A DNA stretch of 64,000 bases from Pholis gunnellus (taxonomy: Eukaryota; Chordata; Actinopteri; Perciformes; Pholidae): positions 5,739,947 to 5,803,946 of the forward strand of contig OU342811.1 in the NCBI GenBank assembly GCA_910591455.2, given 5' to 3'. The notes below the pieces were generated by a model that was given only the letters and a program-made list of their open reading frames with translations, was not told the origin of the DNA and did not search any database. The stretch's first letter is position 1. Each line of letters starts with the position of its first letter. Position numbers and translations under genes: made by a program. Positions 9,293 to 64,000 of this stretch are shown here, one piece after another.

Positions 9293-10548
9293 AGATACTG
9301 AGTTTAATTTGCATATTAACCTGGCTTCATACATAAGATGACACGTCAACATTCTAATTTATTCGAGTCAGAGAACAGTGCGTGTTCCATCCAGCATTCT
9401 ATTCTATTCTCAAGGGCAGATAATGTCTTCTTTTATGAATTCACTATTTGCTAGTCCAGCGTTCACTATGTTTTCCATGGCACAGTTTTCACAAAACTCC
9501 ACACATTATGACCCATTAGCAGTAATGAAATAACACTGTATATTACAAATAAAATGTGTCTATTGCTTTGCAGAGTCACAAGTCAGAACAAAAGTTTAAG
9601 CTGTTGCAAGTAACTCAACAAATTCTCCTTTTAACATTGTTAAGCTGTCTATGTTTGCAAATTCATATTCAAATGCTAATATATTGCATCCCGTGTACTT
9701 GATGGTAACTATAGCAACATCCAATCTCACCTGCTCCTGAGTTTGGGAATTAGTCAGTTGATGGATTTAAGACCTTAAAACTGTTTTGAACTGAAGTATT
9801 TGGTGGTTAATAGTTATTAAGACAAATAATAATAATAAGTCTTTCTATTACCCAATTTACATTTTACTACTATGACTTTTTTTGACATAATATAGGCCTA
9901 CTATGACTTTATTCAATATGCTATACTGTGACTTATTTATTACTTTATTCGACATGCTAAAGCTAAACTATGACTTTTTTAGCTTGTGAAGTAATTCATA
10001 TTTTGCTAGCTACAACGTTAGCGAGCAAGCAAGCTAAAGTTAGCCAGCTAGCTGCAATTTAGCTATGCTGCATGGATTTGGCAAAAACGTTTTGGACATA
10101 CTTTATATGACTTTTTTCAATATACAATACTTAAACTTTTTAGACATACTGTAATATGACTTTTCTTTGACTTGGTCCATATTATTTTGCGACAAAGGAT
10201 GCTCTGCTTAATATTTCAAATGTAAAAGGTATTGTGGACTCTCATCTTAGTATAAATATTCATTTTTAATTGAAAGCTTCCTAAAATTCCTCTTTTTGGG
10301 GTCCCAGTAAAGGAGGACGATGCTGTAGGATCTCTGAAGTACTTAAACTGCAGGCTTGCTATCTTAGTGAGTGTGCAGTATGAGAACAACGGAACTGTGA
10401 CGACTTTGACTAAAAAAATGAATGCTCAAATACAACAAAAAGTATTTCTGTGTGATGGAAACCTATCAGCCCAAATATTCCCTTCACCACCAGCATTCAT
10501 TAATAATATCAGAGTTGTCAGTGTTGTTTTTTTCCTGACTGCTGGTCT
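9293..10548. other. AT-rich intergenic sequence
   Basis: Unique sequence with repeated 'tatgactttttt' motifs between 9,860 and 10,170 and a GCTAGC/TTAGC-rich patch near 10,005-10,065. No gene was recognised. Confidence 0.5.
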
Positions 10549-10643
10549 CAGGCCCGTCGCCCGGCACCTCTCCACCGTAACACCAGCACGCTCGCTGCTG
10601 AGGAACACTCCGGCTTCACTGTTCAGACAGGCTGGTAGGCTAC
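10549..10643 (+). other. Candidate short exon encoding a presequence-like peptide
   Basis: Between a CTCAG acceptor-like site and a GCTG|GTAGGC donor-like site the plus strand reads VARHLSTVTPARSLLRNTPA, then SLFRQAG. Its Arg/Ser/Thr/Leu content without acidic residues resembles a mitochondrial import presequence. It is a GC-rich island in AT-rich surroundings. No partner exons were found, and it may be fortuitous. Confidence 0.2.

Positions 10644-10644
<1 letters not shown>

Positions 10645-10709
<65 letters not shown>
10645..10709. repeat. (CA)n microsatellite
   Basis: About 32 uninterrupted CA units. The open frames through it (His-Thr or Cys-Val runs) are artefacts. Confidence 0.95.
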
Positions 10710-10713
<4 letters not shown>

Positions 10714-10769
10714 CTGTCTGGACACCACATTAAAGAAATAAAATCCATATCTGAGAAAACAAAATACAC

Positions 10770-13700
10770 AAAATATGAAAGAGGTTGAAAGTCTTTATTT
10801 TTGTGTCACACATTATTTCCTAGGAGACATGCAGGATTGCAGGTCGATCATTTCCGTAATATCACCCCATAAGTTACGTTTTCTTGATAACAGTGACGGC
10901 TTCAAACACACTATACAACAGAACTGTAGCCTTAAAGCATGGCCCTAACTGTATCTACAGAACAGGTTCAGAAAGTGAGGCCCAGTTGTACACACACACA
11001 AAAGAATATGCAAAAATAGCCCTAAAAAAACAGCTTCACATTTTCAGACAGTGGTGGATACCTGCTGAGGCTGAAATCTCCCATTTATCAGATCAATTCC
11101 TGTAGACTTTACAGCTTGTAAAAGATCAACAACTGCTGTATCATGAAACTTTTCCTTTTATGTATCAGTGTTTAGTTAGATGCTGCAAGTACAAGTTGTA
11201 ATTGTTTGACTTCGGTCGTAGTCGGTGTCAATATATGATCAATTGGGCACTCTGTGTGTATTTTTGTTGAATCTTGGTACCTTTGATCCGTAATGAGCAG
11301 CAAACTGTTTTTAATAAAAGAACATTTCTCAAAAGGTCATTCAATGTCTCATGTTAAACCGCTTTGAGTTGTACAGTGGCTTAATGAGGCAGGGGTCTGA
11401 TTGGATAACAGTCGTACACCTCTTAAAGTAATACTGGAATCTGATTGGTCAACAGTCGAACACGTCTCAGCAGTGCTGCAGCCTGGTTGGTCGACTGAGG
11501 GAAATGTCTACAGTTTGAGTATCAAAAGTGTTGCTTGGGTTAAGAACTCAAAATAAATGTAATATTGGATGAAATAAAACTGTTAAATTGACTAAATGTT
11601 ATTGAGACAAGTCGCCATTTACAATTTTTGTAGCCCCATTTTCCTTATAGTTACTACAAGAAACTTTTAACTGCTCGAGACTGTTTCATAACCAATACTG
11701 ATGCTTCTATATGACCTACATAAGTAAACGAGACCATCGGTGAAGGCGGATATTCCTTGTAGTAACTTCAGTATAACTTTGGACACCCGAAGCCATCGTT
11801 TCACTGAAGGAAGTGAATGATGACAAGAGGTACACGTAAGTAAAGGACAGAAGGGCATTCAGAATGTCAAGTATGCACTTCAGTGGGCTTTAAATGTGTG
11901 AAACAGTTATTTTATAACAATTTACAAAAGAAAAATACAGATTAATTAAAAACTCTGCCAGTACAGTACAATGCATTTCCTGGCTAAAAAGTGAGGGAAA
12001 AAAGTGCTTAATGAATTTTAAGAACATATCAGCATTATAAAAAATAAAAAAATAAATCAAACAAGGCGCCCTATTGAGTCTATGTTTATTCAAGTCTAGA
12101 TTCTTGGCTTTGTGGCTGTATTGCACTACATTTGAGGTGAAGCGATGGCGTTCTGACAGACTGAGATATTGTTAAGTGCTACCAGTAAAAGCCCCGTCTC
12201 CTCCATTTACTCTGAACCAGTATGAGCTACAGTAATCAAGTGTGTGGGGAAACATGTTGTTTGAAGAAGAGATCAAATTATAAACAAAGGTGATCTATTA
12301 AAATATACTCGTCCTGAACTGGGGTTCAAAGCTGTGGATGCTTATGCTTAGCTTCATGTTGGATCGGCTTTCTGAACTACGTCTGCAGACTCGCAGGAAA
12401 AGGAGCGAAGATTTTTATTTTCCTTTTTTTTGGTATCATATAGTGTTAAATTCAAATAAATGGGAATAGTCAAAAGAAAGTCATGCTGCTGTATTTGACC
12501 AATAACCAATACAACGGTTGGTTTGACGAGCTTTTACGAAGATTTTTAACAATTTGTGGCACAGATTTAATCTTATAAATTGTCTGAGCATCTGATTTGT
12601 GCTTCACTTTGCCATAGGTAAAACTTGTAGTTTTGTTAAATGTTAAACTGATTATATTTAATTGAAATATTAGTTAAAACAACTCTTATTGGTCTCAGAA
12701 TAAGGAATTCTGATTGGCTGACAAAGCCTGCTTTTTTTAAAATCATCTAAATAGACTAAACCTGCTGATTGGAAAATAATGTAAGGGGGCGCTTTTTTTT
12801 TTCCTGCGTACATCCACCTTCAGATCAGAAAATCCAGCTGAGGCATGCTATTGCGTTATAAAAACACAAAGCACGGTTCCTGTTGAGGATCCAGTTTTTT
12901 CGTAGAAATAAATCCTACTTTGCACTTTAAACCAACAAAATGTTGCGTAATTAAAGAAAATTTAGATAACTTTTGCTTGTTAATAAAAAGGTAGCATGGT
13001 ACAAATATTGGGGCGAAGTAGAGTATATGTATAGCATAAGCTCAAATGATCAGGTTATCAAGTACAACATATCAGCTGGGTCCGGCATTATTAGGCAGCT
13101 TTGCTCCTCCGTAAGCTGCTCACCTGCCAGCTGTCAATACACAGCAGAGAATTCAGTATGGACAGCAGGCAGAGAGGAAACCTTTTACCAGAAATGGTAC
13201 AAACATCAAATACCCAGCTGAACAGTAAAAGGGCGAATATCGATGGATGGGCAGAAAGGCCGCGATGCTTCATTCAGTCTGTCACAAGTCTCTGCATTTC
13301 TGCATGTCTCCCTCTAGAGGCCGGAGGTCAGACTGCAACCTCACTTCTGAACTATGTGACGTCTGTGTCAGAGGATGACGACAGATGTCATTCTCTGACC
13401 CATTTTTAAAAGCATTAAAGAGAGAAAATAAACTCCATAAACAAACAAAAAAATTTAAACATTTCTTTAAATAGCAGCTCTTTAAAAAGGAATGACGACA
13501 ACAAATATGATACAATAGGAATAACAATGTCAACAACAACAGCAAATTATCGATCTCCATCATTCTCAGCAACACCATCCTTATCATCAAACATGAAGTC
13601 ATGAAAAAAATGAAAATAAAACAACCTGACTCCATGGGCTCACATAATATGGAGGTGGTGGTGCGTTTCAAGCAGGGGTCGTAGGTCACTGACAGCTCCA

Positions 13701-13968
13701 AGGTCAAGGGTCATCATCAAGTCTGCCGACTGCGGTCCATCCGTGTCTGTGCGTCCGCTTTCTCTGGCTGTGATTGGTGGCATCAGAAGAAGAGGGTCTT
13801 TGGCGGAGGCGAGGCATCGCTAGCCGCATCGGAATGAGGTGGAGCCCAGGGAGGAAGAGGAGTGGGAGGAGTCAGTGGTGTCTTCCTCATTGTTCCTCCT
13901 CCTCCTCCTCCCTACTCATTCATCATCCTGTCCTGTGGGTTATCAATCCGCCCCACCTCCTGTTTCCC
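10770..13968 (-). other. mark4: Probable MARK4 3' UTR
   Basis: Downstream of the stop there are about 3.2 kb of mostly AT-rich sequence free of recognisable interspersed repeats, unlike the introns. It ends at an AATAAA on the minus strand (10,794-10,799) followed by a GU/U-rich stretch at about 10,755-10,770. This is inference; a nearer poly(A) site could also be used. Confidence 0.5.
10794..10799 (-). terminator. Poly(A) signal AATAAA, candidate MARK4 3' end
   Basis: On the minus strand AATAAAGACTTTCAACC is followed within 30-45 nt by a TTTTGTGTATTTTG-type downstream element. This is a good match to a vertebrate cleavage signal. A plus-strand AATAAA lies 60 bp away at about 10,736-10,741. 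Confidence 0.5.
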
Positions 13969-60580
<46,612 letters not shown>

Positions 60581-61560
60581 GTTTAGTCCCCGAGTGCGCT
60601 GCTTCTTCTTCGTCCAAGAGAAAAATATGTGGGCTGTAGGTTTGTGTTCACACTGGGTTTAAAAAAAATACACCCCAGATTAGACTGGCCGTCAGTCACA
60701 CCAGGGGGAAAAAAACCAGCCTCACTTCTCATACAATCCTCATTGTCACGGTCCGTGAAGGCAGCACAGAGGCAATTAAGTCCAGCTTAAATTGATGCGT
60801 TAAAAAAAGAAGAATAAACTACATCCACGCCGTGTCTGTCTGGTGTTGTTGATTCAGACCTAGACTCTTCTGAAGAAAAAACAAAAAAACAGCCCAGACT
60901 GACCCCCCCCCCACCCTACTAGCATCTCACTTTCCCCCAATCCTCCCCAGACGCTCTCGTACCATTTCGGGGGACACTGGCTGGCTCGTTAATAAAAACA
61001 ATCCTGGTGGGCATCGGTTTACGTTCAGCTGCATCGGTCTCGTGTAGGGAAAAAGAAGCGCAACTTAACGATAAAGACCGGTGAGGGTTTAGAAACCGGC
61101 CGTCGGCTCTGTGCGACCACAGCGGGCTGAGTTGAGGGGAGAAAAAGGGGGTTTCTGTTTTCCTGTTAGCTAAGGTTAGCTAATGTGATTGTTCTGGGCG
61201 ACATTCGTTAAAACGGAGGCTTCCACGGGAAAAGTAGTCACGGAACCGGGGACCGTGTGAGGCCGCATTTCAAAACACCGACAGATGTACGGAGCCTTTG
61301 GGGTAAAAAACGAACGGCAAATTGCGGTTGAATTGGAGAAAGCGGCGGATGTGCAGCCAGTCTCTCCAGCTCGTTCCACTCCGCCCTGAACGCGTCTCAT
61401 TCGGTTTAGTTCCAACAGCTTTAGCGGTGAATGAAAAGTCTCCCGGATGAGCAGCGGAGGAACACGTTAAGTCTCCCCGGAAACATTAGAGTTTTCTTAC
61501 ATTAGAAGACGTACGAAAACGGGATCCCTCCCATCGCCTTCCGAAAAACACAGAGAAACT
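60581..61560 (-). other. mark4: Probable MARK4 5' UTR / first exon leader
   Basis: The sequence upstream of the exon 1 ATG is CpG-rich (densest at about 60,950-61,560), without repeats and with no obvious splice acceptor before the ATG. It probably contains the transcription start and leader. The exact start cannot be read from sequence. Confidence 0.5.
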
Positions 61561-61720
61561 GGGAGGGAGAGTGACGTCAGCAGTAATAATATATATATAA
61601 ATATATAATAGGTTGCTCATAGGCAGAGCTGCGTCGGTGTCCGCGCACGCGCACACGCACGCACCTTTCTCTCCTCCCTCTCGCCCAATGCCGCCTTCAA
61701 GTACTCCTCATTGAATCCGT
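61561..61720 (-). promoter_or_regulatory. Candidate MARK4 promoter: CpG-rich, perfect CRE, AT-rich TATA-like run
   Basis: There is a perfect CREB/ATF palindrome TGACGTCA at 61,572-61,579. A TATATATA-like stretch at about 61,589-61,611 and an inverted CCAAT (ATTGGGC on the minus strand) lie near 61,685. CG dinucleotides are frequent. Together with its position just upstream of exon 1 this suggests the main promoter. Confidence 0.45.
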
Positions 61721-62560
61721 CCTTCCGAGTTTCATAACTCGAAACCAGCATTTTATTGTGTTTAAAGTCAATAAATAATTGACTGAATTACGACTTTTAT
61801 TTCAATTTTTGTTATTGTTTCGACAGTTTTAGATGCAAATAAACAATAATAAAATGGCATCTGTTATTTTCATGACAACATCTCATGGTAAACAACTCCT
61901 GTTTCTTTCTCCTATGGTATCATTACCGCCTCCTGGTGGCTAAAATCAGATTTTTCTTTTTCTTTTTCTTTTTCTCTTTTCACTTTACTCTCTTACTTTA
62001 TTGTTATGCTACTGGAAAACAACACAACTATTTTTCTCTTAATATATCATCATCGACTTCTGATGGCTAAAATCCTAAAAGAGAGAGAGTTCAATCATGA
62101 TAATGATGATTGTTATTATTATTATTGTTTTTATTGTTATTATTATTATTACCATTTTTTAAATCGCTATTACTACAAGTATTCCTATTATTATTACAAT
62201 CCCTTCCCTGGATTAACAAACATATATATTTGTTATATTTTCTTAATGTAAACCATTGTTTTATTTGTGTGATTCTTTTGCAGAAATTGTTTTCTCTTTT
62301 TTTCTTTTCTCTTATTATGTTTATTGTTATGCACCATGAATACATCATTATTGGTCAATAAGTCTGTTCCAGTTCAAAGGCTCCTCCTATAATGGCAGAG
62401 AAATGTGTCTTTCTTTGGCCCAATTTGGAGGACACCACTTTTCTTTTTTTTTCTAACTCCACTACACACCAGTCAGGTGAGGACTCGAGAAAGCACTGTG
62501 GATGAGATGGGGGTGAGGCCCCATAACGAGAGGACCCCCTTTTTAACACTTCCTCTGATT
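61721..62560. other. AT-rich upstream region
   Basis: It holds T-rich and (TTA)n-rich sequence (about 62,098-62,200). I see no gene signal. Confidence 0.6.
62098..62200. repeat. Imperfect (TTA)n tract
   Basis: TTA/TTG triplets with interruptions. Open frames through it are low-complexity artefacts. Confidence 0.85.
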
Positions 62561-62640
62561 CGCCCTCTCTGGGTTATATAAGAGTTCAACGGCTGTCAGG
62601 ATCACGATTGAACACATGAAAGACAATTCAGCCAACACTT
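62560..62640 (+). promoter_or_regulatory. TATA-box promoter-like site
   Basis: GGGTTATATAAGAG at about 62,568-62,581 is a strong TATA box on the plus strand, pointing away from MARK4. A GCCCAAT-type CCAAT box lies near 62,420. It may be the promoter of a gene beyond the window or part of an LTR. No coding exon was seen downstream. Confidence 0.35.
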
Positions 62641-63529
62641 ATTCACAACTTACCAGAGTAATTAAACAGCAGGCCTAATCCCCACAGCTGAAAGCATTAA
62701 CGGTACAACGCGGCGGTATGTATCTCATGTTGTAGCTTCTGATATCATGCACATGTCACACATATTGAAAAACTGAAATGAGAGAAAAAGAGGTGTTTTT
62801 AAATTTGGCAGCACCATTAAAACAGCGACCCATGGGTGGTGAGCTGATTTAGGTAAAGAAGCTGTCCTCAGCCTGGTATATGAGGGATCGACTCCACATA
62901 TCAGCAAGCTGTGAATCTGCCCCACTGAAGCAACTAAGGGGATCTCTAGAAGCTGAGGCTGATCTCTGACCTGCATGTTTTAACATGAACCCAACATGCT
63001 CTCCAACGCCTTATTTAAAAGATAATTTTATTGCAGCAAAGCCCAGAAAATAAAATGTTATAAACATCTACTCAGATTTCATGCATATGTTTAGTTCAGT
63101 TGATCAATCCTGATGAATTGAGTTGATGAATCCTCTTCTATACTCTGCTTACAGCACAACTATAAAGCATCATATTGATCCATTACTCACTCAAAAGATC
63201 ACTTTCTCTTTCTCTGGTGGCTTTGGATTGTACTACAGCCTAGAACCTTTGTCTTACTTTTCTTACTCTATAAAAATGAATCCTACTTACAGGCACAAAT
63301 GGCCAGTAAAGTTTGAAATCTGCAGAATCACTGTATTCATGAAACCAAGGAAAACAAAACTCTAACACCAAACACTTTCTTATCCCCAGCTGACTCACTT
63401 GTCTTCTCACTTCTTATAACAGGTGGGGGGAGAGAGCCCTAAAAACTGAACATTTGAACATTTTAGGCATTCACACCCTTGAGCACACAAATTCATATCA
63501 TTTATTCATGAATAGATCAGAATTCTTAC

Positions 63530-63571
63530 CTGGACTGATCTGGACCGGTTGGAGCGAAACCAGGGCCTCAT
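63530..63571 (-). CDS. Candidate short first coding exon upstream of MARK4
   Basis: The minus strand reads ATG then MRPWFRSNRSRSVQ and ends at a perfect donor CAG|GTAAG in phase 0. Phase 0 is what MARK4 exon 2 accepts, so it could be an alternative MARK4 first exon driven by an upstream promoter. It could equally start a different gene or be chance. No family match was recognised. Confidence 0.25.
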
Positions 63572-63840
63572 CTTTTCCCTCGCACACCTACTTCCTTGTT
63601 TGAGACTGAGACCTTCAGTGGCCTGAAACCCCCTTCGGACCGAGAGGCTGGTACTGGATCAAGCAGGTGAATCAACAGACAAGCAGATTCACTTTGGAGA
63701 ACGGTGGCAGAAGAAGAGGAGATGTTTACCAGGAGGGCAGAGAGCTACCGCTGAGAGAATCGATGCTGGAAAAGAACAACCAGAGCAGCAGTCCATATTT
63801 CCATGGATTGCAGAGCCGGTTCTGAACACTGTGTTACACC

Positions 63841-63882
63841 AGCATCATTAGCATCATCAGCATCGTCAGCATCAGCATCGCT
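63841..63882. repeat. Imperfect (CATCAG)n repeat
   Basis: About seven hexamer units AGCATC/ATTAGC/ATCAGC with substitutions. Confidence 0.85.
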
Positions 63883-64000
63883 GTCCGGACAGCTGTGTAT
63901 AAACCAATTAGAGGGGAAAAAAAACCCAATGGATGTGGAATCATCAATATATCTAATAGAGTTTGGGAAAGGAAGGGAGGAGGGCGAGGCTGTCTCTGTT

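Larger units (their letters stand above)
62641..64000. other. Right flank, largely unassigned
   Basis: Apart from the candidate exon at 63,530-63,571 and a CATCAG/CATTAG-type repeat at about 63,841-63,882, I see no recognisable gene or element. Confidence 0.5.

Noticed and set aside
10426..10728. Minus-strand frame opposite the presequence-like exon
   Set aside because: Half of it is the CA array, and the remainder has no recognisable features.

Overview
The window is vertebrate nuclear DNA, almost certainly from a ray-finned (teleost) fish. Genes are split by GT-AG introns, long (CA)n/(GT)n arrays are very frequent, and several repeats match teleost interspersed families I recognise from memory. 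All family names here come from recall of sequence families, because no search was run.

The main gene is MARK4 (microtubule affinity-regulating kinase 4). It lies on the minus strand from a promoter-like CpG-rich region near 60.6-61.7 kb to a stop codon at 13,969. I could place all 18 coding exons with matching splice phases. They give two protein forms. Skipping the 83-nt exon 16 (21,211-21,293) gives a 762-residue kinase-UBA-spacer-KA1 protein, like the human long form. Including exon 16 shifts exons 17 and 18 into a second frame and gives a 700-residue protein that ends without a KA1 domain, like the human short form. The last two exons are therefore translated in two frames. The probable 3' UTR runs on to a poly(A) signal at 10,794-10,799. 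Introns 1 and 3 (14.4 and 13.0 kb) hold most of the microsatellites and several unique GC-rich blocks that could be regulatory.

The left end (1.3-5.9 kb, minus strand) holds a second multi-exon gene. Three exons encode the start of a KMT5A-like SET domain. Three short acidic exons follow that look like serial duplicates of each other. The gene ends in one 2-kb exon with two CCHH/CCHC-type zinc fingers and a tyrosine-recombinase-like domain with R...K...R...H...Y residues. With one weak splice donor the seven exons form a single open frame of 894 residues. The SET domain is incomplete, and the recombinase frame ends at a TAG followed by about 30 more in-frame, protein-like codons. This looks like a mobile-element-derived or decaying composite gene and is the least ordinary locus in the window.

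From 6.7 to 9.3 kb there is a local tandem array with a period of about 838 bp. It carries a tRNA-derived SINE-like segment and a repeated open frame. An intact non-autonomous hAT-type element of 1,121 bp (41,586-42,706) lies in MARK4 intron 3, with inverted ends and an 8-bp target duplication. A roughly 400-500-bp interspersed repeat is present three times (22.0, 36.2 and, inverted, 55.3 kb).

Upstream of MARK4 (61.7-64 kb) the sequence is AT-rich, with one TATA-containing promoter-like site on the plus strand and one candidate short coding exon on the minus strand (63,530-63,571). The second could be an alternative MARK4 first exon. I saw no rRNA, confident tRNA or CRISPR array.
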